Positions 6,303 to 14,611 of a DNA stretch of 37,914 nucleotides are shown here, piece after piece. Source of the DNA: a virus; the IMG/VR virus record IMGVR_UViG_3300048690_000048, positions 1 to 37,914 of that record; one strand, given 5' to 3'. The notes under the pieces are model-generated. The model saw only the letters and a list, made by a program, of their open reading frames with translations. It did not search any database and was not told the DNA's origin. A program made the translations under genes and the position numbers. How positions within the stretch are numbered: the first letter of the stretch is position 1; the number at the start of each line of letters is the position of its first letter.

Positions 6303-6524
6303 ATGACCAAGCTACCAAAACCAGCTTGCCCAAAATCAGGGACAAGACAACCAAGTAATCTTTACACCGAAGAGCAAATGCTCCAGTTCCGGCGCGATGC
6401 GTTGGAAGATGCTGTGAGTATTTGCTTTGAGGCCGAAGACTCAGATGATGAATATGTATCAACACGGCACACTATTGCTCGCGCAATCAGCAAACTAAAG
6501 GAAACCAATGTCCTCACTTTTTAA
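6303..6524 (+). CDS. hypothetical protein, 73 aa
   Basis: Strong Shine-Dalgarno (AAAAGGAAACCA before ATG). Pro/Lys-rich N-terminus, then a helical acidic body (EEQMLQFRRDALEDAVSICF, EAEDSDDEYVS). Overlaps the Gp157 gene by 17 bases. No known motif; first gene after the tandem promoters. Confidence 0.7.
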   Translation: MTKLPKPACPKSGTRQPSNLYTEEQMLQFRRDALEDAVSICFEAEDSDDEYVSTRHTIARAISKLKETNVLTF

Positions 6525-7011
6525 TTTGTCAAATCAGTACCTAGAACTGGCGCACACACTCTCAGAGCTAGATTTAGATGCTACAACTGTAGCTGACACG
6601 CTAGAAGCAAGCAATTTGCCTGAAGATATCGCTACAAAGGCTGCAAACATCGAATACGTTGCCCGTAGTGCAGAGTCTAACCATGCAGCAATCGACGCAG
6701 AGATATCCCGTTTGCAGGCTCTCAAAGCGCATCGCACCAAGATTGCTGCAGGTTTGCGGGAATACATCCTAAGCAACATGCAACGAATGAACATTGAGCG
6801 CATTGAATGTCCGTTGTTCACAATGAAGATACAAAAGAACCCCGCAAGCGTAGATGTGTATGACCCACTAAGCATACCAGCCGAATACATGGTGACACCA
6901 GAGCCACCGCCTGCCCGTGTGGATAAGAAAGCACTGGCGACCGCTATGAAAGCAGGCACTGAGATACCAGGCGCACGTATGGTGCAAGGCGTGAGGCTCG
7001 CGATTAAATGA
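6508..7011 (+). CDS. Gp157-family phage protein
   Basis: 167 residues matching the layout of the Siphovirus Gp157 family: an acidic helical N-terminus, a long central coiled coil (about 50-100, AIDAEISRLQALKAHRTKIA) and the C-terminal block FTMKIQKNPASVDVYDP, then IPAEYMVTPEPPPARVDKKA and a MKAGTEIPGA-like end. Gp157 proteins have been linked to phage resistance in streptococci and commonly lie beside recombination genes, as here. Shine-Dalgarno AAAGGAAACCA lies within the end of the previous gene. Confidence 0.85.
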   Translation: MSSLFNLSNQYLELAHTLSELDLDATTVADTLEASNLPEDIATKAANIEYVARSAESNHAAIDAEISRLQALKAHRTKIAAGLREYILSNMQRMNIERIECPLFTMKIQKNPASVDVYDPLSIPAEYMVTPEPPPARVDKKALATAMKAGTEIPGARMVQGVRLAIK

Positions 7012-7307
7012 AAGTCACCAAATTCGACAAAATGCGCCAGCTACTTCGTGAAGCTGATTGGACGTATCAGGAACTGGCAGACGAGGTAGATTGTCAAAAA
7101 GCCAGCGCAATAAAGCTAGTACGCGAAGAAATTGCCGCAGGTAATGTGAAATTTGTTGGCTACAAGGCTGATAGCAACCTTTACACATGGGTAGGCGATG
7201 ATGATCTGATAACCATGGCAAAACGTGCTGCTGATTACTTGGAACAGCATGCAAAAGACCAATTAGGCCAGTCGATTGCCAAGCACCTGCGGAGGATGAC
7301 GACGTGA
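7008..7307 (+). CDS. small winged-helix-like DNA-binding protein
   Basis: 99 residues. FDKMRQLLREADWTYQELAD, then EVDCQKASAIKLVREEIAAG and VKFVGYKADSNLYTWVG form helix, helix-turn-helix and wing of a winged-helix domain (about 5-65), followed by a helical C-terminus. Coupled to the Gp157 stop by ATGA. Probably binds DNA; target unknown. Confidence 0.65.
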   Translation: MKVTKFDKMRQLLREADWTYQELADEVDCQKASAIKLVREEIAAGNVKFVGYKADSNLYTWVGDDDLITMAKRAADYLEQHAKDQLGQSIAKHLRRMTT

Positions 7308-7516
7308 AAAAAACTAGCACATACGCACGCAAGATGCGCCGAACCGACCAAACCTACAATGCCGCGGCTTGGTTGAACACCTTGACCAAGTGCCGCGCCT
7401 ATTCTGACGAACTGATACCTGGGGCGATTGCAAAAGTGCCAAGCTTTGAAGCTATCCGCGCAATGATTATCGAAACCCGCATTGGCAGAGATAGCGAACG
7501 GCCTCGACTTGTTTGA
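7304..7516 (+). CDS. hypothetical basic protein, 70 aa
   Basis: GTG start coupled to the upstream stop (GTGA). Arg/Lys-rich N-terminus (KKTSTYARKMRRTDQTYNAA) and a helical rest. No family recognised. Confidence 0.65.
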   Translation: MKKTSTYARKMRRTDQTYNAAAWLNTLTKCRAYSDELIPGAIAKVPSFEAIRAMIIETRIGRDSERPRLV

Positions 7517-7616
7517 GGAAGTGGCGACCAATAGCAGCCCTATGCAGATGAACAATGCCATGCTTGAGAGAAATAGGCTAGTGGAACAATTAAAAAGAAA
7601 TTACACTACAATGTAA
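7482..7616 (+). CDS. possible small protein, 44 aa
   Basis: A TTG at 7482 opens 44 codons to TAA at 7614-7616, overlapping the previous gene by 35 bases; an inner ATG (7542) would give 24 residues. The sequence (AEIANGLDLFEEVATNSSPM, then a charged helix) looks protein-like, but no clear Shine-Dalgarno is seen and its end lies inside a promoter region. Confidence 0.3.
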   Translation: MAEIANGLDLFEEVATNSSPMQMNNAMLERNRLVEQLKRNYTTM

Positions 7617-7631
7617 AATTTGTTGTATAAT
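7601..7631 (+). promoter_or_regulatory. early promoter with inverted-order dyad
   Basis: TATAAT (7626-7631) is a consensus -10 box; TTACAC (7601-7606) is 19 bases upstream. The 16-bp palindrome TTACACTACAATGTAA (7601-7616) has the same two arms as the phage operator but in opposite order (TTACA-N6-TGTAA). It may be a variant site or chance. AAAGGAAACAAAC and the ATG at 7659 follow. Confidence 0.5.
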
Positions 7632-7658
7632 CGCATTGCAAAAACAAAGGAAACAAAC

Positions 7659-8279
7659 ATGCACAAAGAATTGATAGCACGACTGCGCTCTGGTGCAGGC
7701 AATGCGCGTGAGCGAGTTGTGTACAGCGGATTAGCCCCTCTTGCCGATGAAGCCGCCGACGCTATCGAAGAGCTGCAAGCAGATCACGAGCTGATGCAGA
7801 CCCAACTGCAAAACTCGATTACACGCAGACAAGAGCAAATTGCATCAGCCGATTTTGCAGTGGCTTCATTGAAAGCAGAGCGTGACGAATACCAGCAAGC
7901 CGCCGACAAGATGGCAATGGAACACAAGGTAGAGCGCGACACCCTACGCCAGCAACTAGCTGAAGCGCAGGCGCTGATTGAAGCAAGCCAGAAGCAGACA
8001 CCGTGTGCATTCGCTATGCGGAGAGATGATGGTTTGGTGCTTGATGTTATCTGCCCTGATGAACACGAAAGCCATGAAGGTGAATACACCCTGCCTTTGT
8101 ACTCTACCCCAGTCATTGATGACTATGTGCAACGGGATGCTTGGCGTTATCGTGAACTGATCTTTGCAGTTGCGCGAAAGTTCCAAAACGAGAGCCGCCA
8201 TGAAACAGCACTACGGTATATCCAAAGAATGGAAGCACCAAGCACCACATCTAGCGCAGCTATGAAAGTCGCAGCATGA
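7659..8279 (+). CDS. coiled-coil early protein (DUF551-like layout)
   Basis: 206 residues from the ATG at 7659, chosen for its AAAGGAAACAAAC site; a longer frame from 7620 would start within the promoter. The N-terminal RLRSGAGNARERVVYSGLAP and ADEAADAIEELQADHE are followed by a coiled coil (about 45-115) and a globular tail. Phage proteins with this N-terminal A.DEAADAI motif plus coiled coil are very common and unassigned. Coupled to the next gene by ATGA. Confidence 0.75.
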   Translation: MHKELIARLRSGAGNARERVVYSGLAPLADEAADAIEELQADHELMQTQLQNSITRRQEQIASADFAVASLKAERDEYQQAADKMAMEHKVERDTLRQQLAEAQALIEASQKQTPCAFAMRRDDGLVLDVICPDEHESHEGEYTLPLYSTPVIDDYVQRDAWRYRELIFAVARKFQNESRHETALRYIQRMEAPSTTSSAAMKVAA

Positions 8280-8473
8280 GTTACACCGCAACACCAACAG
8301 TATTCGAGATACACGACGACGAAACACGAGAGTTTTCCGCTCGTGTGAGCATGTTTGACGAAGGTGGTGCAACGATTGAGCTAAAAAGCTGCTTTGATCG
8401 AACAACTTTTGATGCAATCGTACCAAGCTTGCAATATGCTTTATCGGCAATGAAATTGGATGGCGATCAGTGA
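8276..8473 (+). CDS. hypothetical protein, 65 aa
   Basis: Coupled to the upstream stop (ATGA) and to the next start (GTGA). Beta-rich by pattern (FEIHDDETREFSARVSMFDE, then ATIELKSCFDR) with a helical end. No known family. Confidence 0.7.
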   Translation: MSYTATPTVFEIHDDETREFSARVSMFDEGGATIELKSCFDRTTFDAIVPSLQYALSAMKLDGDQ

Positions 8474-8682
8474 GCACGCCAACCGCAAAACAATGGGAGC
8501 GCCGCGCACTTACAGCAGAGCAAGAGCTTGAAACAATCCGCGCCATTCGCAAACAGGACAGCGACCGTGAATTGACAATGGCGAGAGAAAATGCAGCACT
8601 TCGTGTGGCAATGCGCGAGATTCAAGAGGCTAGCAACTGGGCGTATGGCATGATTGCTGATACTTTGAAAGGTTCCAAATGA
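8470..8682 (+). CDS. small coiled-coil protein, 70 aa
   Basis: GTG start overlapping the upstream stop. Charged, heptad-patterned helix (about 8-55, KQWERRALTAEQELETIRAI onward). Unknown role. Confidence 0.65.
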   Translation: MSTPTAKQWERRALTAEQELETIRAIRKQDSDRELTMARENAALRVAMREIQEASNWAYGMIADTLKGSK

Positions 8683-8825
8683 CAAAAGAACAAATCCTAG
8701 AAGTGCTAAAACTTCTTTCGGCATTGGAGGCATGGAGCTTTGCAGAAAAGCACAACTTGCCGGACTATCTTTTTGACCGACTAGACAAGAGCATCCAAGT
8801 GCTAACTGCTAAGGTTCTTGAATAA
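8679..8825 (+). CDS. small hypothetical protein, 48 aa, end of the rightward operon
   Basis: ATG at 8679 overlaps the upstream stop (ATGA); stop at 8823-8825. Sequence starts MTKEQILEVLKLLSALEAWS and continues FAEKHNLPDYLFDRLDKSIQ; helical. Such short proteins with a LEAW...LPDYL pattern are common near the ends of phage early operons. The intrinsic terminator begins 9 bases downstream. Confidence 0.7.
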   Translation: MTKEQILEVLKLLSALEAWSFAEKHNLPDYLFDRLDKSIQVLTAKVLE

Positions 8826-8833
8826 TTCCACAG

Positions 8834-8875
8834 CCCCCATCAAAAGCACTTCGGTGCAATTGCTTGGGGGTTTTT
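8834..8875 (+). terminator. strong intrinsic terminator of the rightward early operon
   Basis: CCCCCA (8834-8839) pairs with TGGGGG (8865-8870), with an inner GCAC-TTCG-GTGC hairpin (8846-8857), followed by TTTTT (8871-8875). It works for the plus strand only, since no U-run follows on the other strand. It separates the convergent early and late transcripts. Confidence 0.9.
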
Positions 8876-8879
8876 CGTA

Positions 8880-9380
8880 TCACTTCAGCGATCTTGCAAT
8901 GGTATCGTCCTTGTTTCTTGACGAACTACTGGAACCAAACCAATAACTGACACAGGCCATCCACGCGGTGCCCAAGCTGCCCAACATGACCAATAGAGGT
9001 TCGCTACTCTTGTACGATTCAGACATCATGAAGGCTAATATCCCAAAGAACCCCACCGTGATCAAGTAAGTTAGTACAGCGGGGACTGTTGACCCCGTAG
9101 ACACATGCATTTCACGCGCGCTCTTCCTATCATCTAAGGCCAATTGTTCGCGCTTAATCTCGTTATCATCCATCCACTTTTTGAACTCGATCTCTGCCAA
9201 CTTTACTTGCGCTACTTGGTCTGGTGTGAGTTTGTCCGCAGTCATAGCCTCGCTAACGGCTTTAACCGTCTTTTCAGGAACGCCTAGCTTATCGGCAATG
9301 AAAGACGCTGCAATGCCACCGAATGGGCCTAAAAAAGCAGTTCCTAAGAGTGGTGCAAGTTTTGCCAGTAGTTCATTCAT
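8880..9380 (-). CDS. holin, GTA_holin_3TM type
   Basis: 166 residues. A hydrophobic N-terminal helix (about 7-30, LAPLLGTAFLGPFGGIAASF), a charged middle (50-85, AEIEFKKWMDDNEIKREQLA) and two membrane spans (about 98-118, PAVLTYLITVGFFGILAFMM; 127-148, LLVMLGSLGTAWMACVSYWF) ending FGSSSSSRNK fit the three-span holin family of gene-transfer agents and podoviruses. It would permeabilise the inner membrane to release the endolysin, which is encoded just upstream (ATGA overlap). Last gene of the late strand. Confidence 0.8.
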   Translation of the reverse strand: MNELLAKLAPLLGTAFLGPFGGIAASFIADKLGVPEKTVKAVSEAMTADKLTPDQVAQVKLAEIEFKKWMDDNEIKREQLALDDRKSAREMHVSTGSTVPAVLTYLITVGFFGILAFMMSESYKSSEPLLVMLGSLGTAWMACVSYWFGSSSSSRNKDDTIARSLK

Positions 9381-9817
9381 GCGTAAGCCCTCGCCCCATG
9401 TTCATCAATAACTAGAGCCTGCTTTTTGTTAGCATCGCTAAAAGAAATATGCACCCAGCCGCCGCCATTAGATGCAAACTCACTTATCAATTGGTCGTAG
9501 TCAATATCGCTATCAATGATGGCCTTGACAATCTGGTCAACACTTCCAAACGTAGGGCAAGTAAAGTCCACCGCCTCGGCTTTGACGTGTTGACTGGTGT
9601 TCTTAGAACCTACAGCAGCATTAAGAGACAAGCAGCGATAACCGCTACTAATATGGATTGGATTAGAACGAAGGCGCAGTCTAACCTGCTCAAGTCCGGC
9701 TGCTGTTCTTTTCGCAGTTTCATAAAGTTCTATCGGTAAGTCGTTGTTGATGCCAAGCCTCCCAGCCGTTTGAGACTGGGTGAACTCTGCGACGGTGAAG
9801 TGGGGTGAAAGGTTCAT
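9377..9817 (-). CDS. endolysin, peptidase M15A (D-Ala-D-Ala carboxypeptidase-like)
   Basis: 146 residues, the usual length. SGYR (58-61), SQHVKAEAVDF with zinc ligands His77 and Asp84, a candidate catalytic Glu113 (LISEF) and WVHISF with zinc ligand His123 are the M15 metallopeptidase pattern. These enzymes cut the peptide stems of murein. No signal peptide, so it needs the neighbouring holin. Coupled to both neighbours. Confidence 0.88.
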   Translation of the reverse strand: MNLSPHFTVAEFTQSQTAGRLGINNDLPIELYETAKRTAAGLEQVRLRLRSNPIHISSGYRCLSLNAAVGSKNTSQHVKAEAVDFTCPTFGSVDQIVKAIIDSDIDYDQLISEFASNGGGWVHISFSDANKKQALVIDEHGARAYA

Positions 9818-10095
9818 TTGAAGCCATGCGCTTTCAGGTAATCAATGAACATAAGCCCAAGTCCAACAAGAGCCGACCACACCAAACCAGCGAGCGACTT
9901 CTCAATGATGGCTTTGCGTATGGATGCACGGTCTGTCTGCTCTTTTATCGCAAGCCGTACCCATTGCTGTTCCTGCTCTGTCAGGCACGTGGGCTGATAG
10001 TGAACCTTGAGAGCCGTGATTATCGAATTGACTAAATGCTCATGTGTACCGCTGCGTCGCTCTGTGCCGCCGTAGGTTTGATGATCGTCTGTCAT
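9814..10095 (-). CDS. small membrane protein of the lysis cassette
   Basis: 93 residues: hydrophilic N-terminus (TDDHQTYGGTERRSGTHEHL), a charged helix (about 45-65) and one membrane span (about 68-86, LAGLVWSALVGLGLMFIDYL). Similar one-span proteins sit beside phage endolysins and may act as holin partner or antiholin. Coupled to the endolysin by ATGA. Exact role unproven. Confidence 0.65.
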   Translation of the reverse strand: MTDDHQTYGGTERRSGTHEHLVNSIITALKVHYQPTCLTEQEQQWVRLAIKEQTDRASIRKAIIEKSLAGLVWSALVGLGLMFIDYLKAHGFK

Positions 10096-10355
10096 TTTGG
10101 GTATTTCACCTTAATGGCAAGACAAGCATCTTTATACGCTTGTATCTGTGACTCATCGCCTTTCACAATACCGTCCAAAAAATCCGTAATTGGAGGGTAT
10201 TCCGCAGCACGTAGTTCTTTATACGTTGGAGGTGCTGGAACCGGGCGTAGTGCTTCCGCTTCTTCGGCTGTGATTTGCACAGAGCCAGCGGGGAGCAAGT
10301 GGGCGAACTCAGGCTCAATGAAGTGAAGGGAGTTGTCGGGGGATTTGTAGTTCAT
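10092..10355 (-). CDS. tail-fibre-associated protein, XkdW-like
   Basis: 87 residues. The C-terminal half, AAEYPPITDFLDGIVKGDES then YKDACLAIKVKYPK, is the YP.I.DFLD...KYPK pattern of short XkdW/fibre-assembly-type proteins that follow tail fibre genes. It follows the fibre gene here. It probably helps fibre folding or joining. Confidence 0.65.
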   Translation of the reverse strand: MNYKSPDNSLHFIEPEFAHLLPAGSVQITAEEAEALRPVPAPPTYKELRAAEYPPITDFLDGIVKGDESQIQAYKDACLAIKVKYPK

Positions 10356-10365
10356 GATTTATCCT

Positions 10366-11463
10366 TTAGCGGAGTTCTGTCCAGCCGTTCAAAGTAGCCC
10401 CAGTAATACTGTAACTTCCACCTACAGGAACAATACCAGTCACACAGGCTATTGAAGATGTTGCGGTATTAACTGCTGAGTTACAAACCTGCACCCCATT
10501 CACATTTAATATAAGCTGAGGTGCAGCCACTGAAATCGTTTGTGCAGTCACAAAAATAGGTTTTCCTGTCGTGTTGTAGTATGTGGTAGATAGGGAACGG
10601 GACGGTGTTGTAATGGTCTGCCCATACCCAAGCGACGACATTGCCGCGAGAGCCTGCCCTCCAACACCCTGCACCGTACTTGGTGCCGTAGCCCATGTGC
10701 CTGCTGTGGCTTGTGTGGATTCGATGTAACCCATCACACGGTAGGCCACTGAGGTTCGTGCTGTTGTGCTGTAGACTACGCTGGCAGAGGTTGCCGATGC
10801 GCTGATTGCTGTCGTGGAGATTAGCCCTGTCTCAGTCAGGTCGTTACCACCTGCGATGTTCACCACTGCCAGTTCAATCGTCCCTGCGTTATTCAGAGCA
10901 AGAACGACAATGCGAGATTGCTGCGCTGAGACTGTGCCAAGCGTTGCAGAGGACGGGACTACGATATCAGCCGGGGTTCCCGATACAGTCGTCGCTGTTC
11001 CAGTTCCTAATGTCGTGCTTCTAAAATCTAAAGCCAATGCAGAGGCGCTAATCGTAAGCGCATTAGCCGCAACTGATGCCGTGATTGATTGTATTTTGCT
11101 AGATACACCAGCCGTTGATCCTGTGCCACCTTGAGATTGTGATAAAGGTGTAGTTAGCCCTGAAAGCGAAGTAATATCGCTGTTAGCGCCCGAAGCCGCA
11201 GCTCCTAAACTAGCGAGCGTTGGCAATTGTTCAAACCTTAGAGCATCGCCATTCGATGTTGCCGCTGCCAATCCAGTCAATTTGAACCCACCCATAGGGA
11301 TATTGGCAGTTGGCACTGTTTGCCCATCTTTTGCAAGCGAACCAGTCAAAGCTGTGGCAATATCCGAAAGAGTATTATTTGCCCAATTTGAACTTATAGT
11401 CGAACCACTTACTACTGGATTACCAGCCGGAAGTGAATATGTGCCTGAACCGTTACGTGCCAT
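10366..11463 (-). CDS. tail fibre protein
   Basis: 365 residues. The N-terminal part (about 1-90, MARNGSGTYSLPAGNPVVSG and WANNTLSDIATALTGSLAKD) resembles the virion-attachment end common to phage fibres. It is followed by SLGAAASGANSDITSL and SQSQGGTGSTAG, hallmark fibre motifs, and then a beta-rich, Thr/Ser/Ala-rich C-terminal domain likely to bind the host surface. AAGGATTAAAAA precedes the ATG. Confidence 0.8.
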   Translation of the reverse strand: MARNGSGTYSLPAGNPVVSGSTISSNWANNTLSDIATALTGSLAKDGQTVPTANIPMGGFKLTGLAAATSNGDALRFEQLPTLASLGAAASGANSDITSLSGLTTPLSQSQGGTGSTAGVSSKIQSITASVAANALTISASALALDFRSTTLGTGTATTVSGTPADIVVPSSATLGTVSAQQSRIVVLALNNAGTIELAVVNIAGGNDLTETGLISTTAISASATSASVVYSTTARTSVAYRVMGYIESTQATAGTWATAPSTVQGVGGQALAAMSSLGYGQTITTPSRSLSTTYYNTTGKPIFVTAQTISVAAPQLILNVNGVQVCNSAVNTATSSIACVTGIVPVGGSYSITGATLNGWTELR

Positions 11464-11479
11464 TTTTTAATCCTTATCT

Positions 11480-11644
11480 ATGACAGAAAATACATCATTG
11501 ATGATTGCAATTCTAATCAAGCCATTGGCAATAGCTTTGATACTTGCGGTTTTAGTTTGCATTCGGTTTGCAGTCATTCGGTATTTTCCTAATGGACTTC
11601 TTAAGAATCTACTGTTGAGAAACGTAGGCAGCAGGCAGCGATAA
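11480..11644 (+). CDS. small membrane protein encoded opposite to the late operon
   Basis: 54 codons on the plus strand in the gap between the fibre and ejection-protein genes, overlapping the end of the latter by 36 bases. The protein has one hydrophobic span (about 8-30, MIAILIKPLAIALILAVLVC) followed by a basic, Leu-rich tail (RYFPNGLLKNLLLRN). This layout, including KPL.., a P.G.LK.LLLR end and a single span, resembles small phage inner-membrane proteins. No good Shine-Dalgarno is visible. The coding look is convincing, the expression unknown. Confidence 0.5.
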   Translation: MTENTSLMIAILIKPLAIALILAVLVCIRFAVIRYFPNGLLKNLLLRNVGSRQR

Positions 11645-13393
11645 CACTACGGACTGAGGCAATGCGCGGATAATTTGCTGTCTTTGCGATGGTTCTACCC
11701 GTGCAAGTTCTTTCTCAATTAACTTAGCTACCTGTTGCGGGTTATTTGCCAACATATCGTCAAGCTGGCCTAGCATTTGCGCTTTGACCTTATCGCCTAC
11801 CACTGACCCGGCCAAAGATACGCCTTTTCCAACAAAACCAACGCCTGGCAAATTACTAGCCAGTTCCAATATTTTGGATGTGAATGGGGCCTCTTGTGCG
11901 AAGTGTTGCGCCAGCATATCTCCCTGAGTGAATCTGCGATGCGTGGCGGAATTATTCCCGCTTCCACGCTTCAAAGCCTCTGCAATCCTGCTTGCGTCTG
12001 ATGTAACGCCTTGAACGGTTCCCATTTGTTCGGGTGACAAAATAGAACCCATCTTTGCACCAGAGAAACCCGTAGCACGTTGTGCTATTTGGTCAGGGTT
12101 TCGCATGGCAGTTGCCAAGCTGGAATAGTTCAAACTTGCGGGAACATCGCCAGCTGTTGCAGGTATCAGCTTATTGGCTAGGGATTGGCCGACTTCCATT
12201 TGATTGACCGGGCCGCTCATTGTCTTAAATGTTTCACGGGCTGTGTTGTATGCGGGGCTTATTTCCCCCATGCCTGCAATCAAATCATCCTGTAAACCTT
12301 GATATGCCCTAGATAGTTCTTTGTCACCCGAAGTTACCGCCTGGCCAATCTTGCTATCAATGGCCTTTTTCACCCAATGCATGCCTTGGATAGCGGATTC
12401 GTTATCCATATTAACGCCGCTGATTTTTGCCAGTTCTTTTGCCCGGTTCAAAATGTCCTCTGGTACGCGCTGTTGAAATGCTGCGATATTGGCTTGAGCC
12501 TCTGGTGCCAAAGATGCCATATCAACGCCTTGAGTACGCGCAAGGCCGTAGAGTTTTTCAGCAGTATCGCCACGGGCGGTTTTTGCAGCGCCCAATGCTT
12601 CAGGGCTTCCAGCGATACCCCTCAAAGCATCCGCAAGGGCTGTGCGGTTTGTTTGCCCCATACGCGCCAATTCACCAGAAGGCAAAGCGGATGTAATCGC
12701 GTCTTCAAGGGCTGATAATCCTTCACTCGTACCGACCTGCCCCGCCGACAATCTCACGCCGGGAGTCGCTGCGCCTTGGCTTCTAAGGGCTTTTGCAATC
12801 TCTGCCGCCTTATCACCCGCGCTGCGTTTCAATGCCCCGCCGATAATGCGCTCTTGCCCTGCTAACGGGTCGTATAGTGCTGCCTTTGCGGTTTTCAAGC
12901 CTCCTACAATCGCAGGCAATGCACCACCAGCCACTCCGCCTAGGGCCATGTTTTGCAGCCTGCTTTCATCTTTCAGCGTTGGTTGCAATGCTGCCATACC
13001 AGCGCCGATAGCCGCACCGCCTAAAACAGTGTTAACGCCTGGAATTGCCGCCGTAGGTAGTGCAGTGATTACATTTCCGGCAATGTTGCCAGCCATGCCA
13101 GCGCCCGTATTCATTAGGGCTTCGTCACGCTTACGAGATTCAGCAACGTCTTGATCTGAAACCAAACCAAGCATCTGACCCGCACCGCGCCCAATGTCAT
13201 ACACGGCCTTACCTGCTCCCGCCGCGAACTTGTCAAACCCGCTCATACCCTCGGTTGGGTCTGGGGTTTTTTCGGTGTGTGGAGCCTTCCACTGGCTTTG
13301 CGCGTAGGAAAGAACCTGCTCCTGCGTAGCGCCTTCGGGAGCGGTAATCTCGAAAGTCTTACCGTCAGGTGATGTGATGCGGTACTTTGGCAT
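11609..13393 (-). CDS. ejection (internal virion) protein with Ala/Gly-rich membrane-like region
   Basis: 594 residues. It begins with a short beta domain (about 1-35, YRITSPDGKTFEITAPEGAT) found at the start of many phage ejection proteins, then a Gly/Ala-rich stretch with glycine-zipper character (about 58-180), suited to inserting into the host envelope, and a long helical remainder. Position after the tail adaptors and beside two other internal proteins fits a P22 gp16/gp20-like DNA-ejection set. Confidence 0.7.
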   Translation of the reverse strand: MPKYRITSPDGKTFEITAPEGATQEQVLSYAQSQWKAPHTEKTPDPTEGMSGFDKFAAGAGKAVYDIGRGAGQMLGLVSDQDVAESRKRDEALMNTGAGMAGNIAGNVITALPTAAIPGVNTVLGGAAIGAGMAALQPTLKDESRLQNMALGGVAGGALPAIVGGLKTAKAALYDPLAGQERIIGGALKRSAGDKAAEIAKALRSQGAATPGVRLSAGQVGTSEGLSALEDAITSALPSGELARMGQTNRTALADALRGIAGSPEALGAAKTARGDTAEKLYGLARTQGVDMASLAPEAQANIAAFQQRVPEDILNRAKELAKISGVNMDNESAIQGMHWVKKAIDSKIGQAVTSGDKELSRAYQGLQDDLIAGMGEISPAYNTARETFKTMSGPVNQMEVGQSLANKLIPATAGDVPASLNYSSLATAMRNPDQIAQRATGFSGAKMGSILSPEQMGTVQGVTSDASRIAEALKRGSGNNSATHRRFTQGDMLAQHFAQEAPFTSKILELASNLPGVGFVGKGVSLAGSVVGDKVKAQMLGQLDDMLANNPQQVAKLIEKELARVEPSQRQQIIRALPQSVVLSLPAAYVSQQ

Positions 13394-14611
13394 TTATTGG
13401 CCTACAGGTGTAATAGACCACCCACCTTGCGGGGATGCTTTTCCAGCGAAGGGTAGTTCGGGGGATTGCATCCCTGCATATCTTGACTGAATCTCTGCAA
13501 TAGTCTTCATTGCCTCCTCTTTTAGCTTTGTCGGTATGCTTGGGTCGCCAATATTGCCGGCCATCTCTCGATAAAGTTGAACGTCTTTGTCGGACTGAGG
13601 TCCGGACATTTTTGGCATTTTCGCTATCAACATGCCAGATATTGCTTTTAGCTGTGCGATGTTTTGCGCACCCTTTGGAGCCGCGCCTACAGCGCCTGCC
13701 ATCCAATCCAATCCCGCACCGATAGTGCTACCTGTTGCACCGCGAACCAATGGCGCAGCTTGTTCCAACAGGGTTAGAGCGTCTTGTGCATCTTTCTGCT
13801 TTGCAACGTCAGCCACTGCCCCAGACTTAGCGCCCTGCACTGGCCTGCCATCAGGCCCGGTAATCGGCACAGCCTTACCGCCGATAAGCTGCATTGGCCC
13901 GTTTTCAGTTTGGATGATCTGTGCTTGCGCTGGTTGACGCAAAGACGAAACCAATCTAGCATTATCACGCTGCGCCTGAATTTGCATCTCGCGCGATTCC
14001 TTTTGAGCTGCCAATCGTTCTGTCTGGCTTGCGCGTGCATCTTGTAGACGCTGCCGCAATTCTTCGGCGCGTGCTGCGCGGGATGATTCTGACTCTTGTT
14101 GACGGAATGTGCGTGCGTCGATGCGCTCTTGTTTCTGCGCTTCGAGTTGTGGCATTTGCGCCATACCTTGCATACCAAACTGACGCAATGTTGGGTCTTC
14201 GGCTTGCAAGGCTCTTGCATAGGCCGCACTAATGTCGGGAGCCTGAGCGCCTACGTTGATATTAGGGTTTACATTCCCTTCGTCATCGTTCGGCGTAAGG
14301 GGTTGCAGGGTCTGAGCGGGTTTCCCGGCCAACATACCCGATACGCCCGCCCATTCCTCGCTATGTTTGTTGCGGATTCTGTCAGCTAGTGCCTGTTGGT
14401 CTTCGGTAGCTCCAGCGCTTTCCTCACGCCCCCACTTTGCGCGAAGGATGTCAGCAAGTCCGGCTAAAGGGTTGAATGGTACGTAATGATTGCCGACCAT
14501 TTGCCCACCTTGCGCCGTTGGTGATTTAAGCGACTCAGCAAACGCTAGGCGACGGCGGATAGCTTCCGATTCGGCATCGTAAGCACCAGGGGCCATGATT
14601 GGGGATGCCAT
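13394..14611 (-). CDS. internal virion / ejection protein, coiled-coil rich
   Basis: 405 residues. A helical N-terminus, a central Arg/Gln/Glu-rich coiled coil (about 155-225, QKQERIDARTFRQQESESSR onward) and an Ala/Gly-rich end. It directly abuts the genes on both sides in the ejection block. Length and composition fit a P22 gp20-like injection protein, but no specific motif is seen. Confidence 0.6.
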   Translation of the reverse strand: MASPIMAPGAYDAESEAIRRRLAFAESLKSPTAQGGQMVGNHYVPFNPLAGLADILRAKWGREESAGATEDQQALADRIRNKHSEEWAGVSGMLAGKPAQTLQPLTPNDDEGNVNPNINVGAQAPDISAAYARALQAEDPTLRQFGMQGMAQMPQLEAQKQERIDARTFRQQESESSRAARAEELRQRLQDARASQTERLAAQKESREMQIQAQRDNARLVSSLRQPAQAQIIQTENGPMQLIGGKAVPITGPDGRPVQGAKSGAVADVAKQKDAQDALTLLEQAAPLVRGATGSTIGAGLDWMAGAVGAAPKGAQNIAQLKAISGMLIAKMPKMSGPQSDKDVQLYREMAGNIGDPSIPTKLKEEAMKTIAEIQSRYAGMQSPELPFAGKASPQGGWSITPVGQ

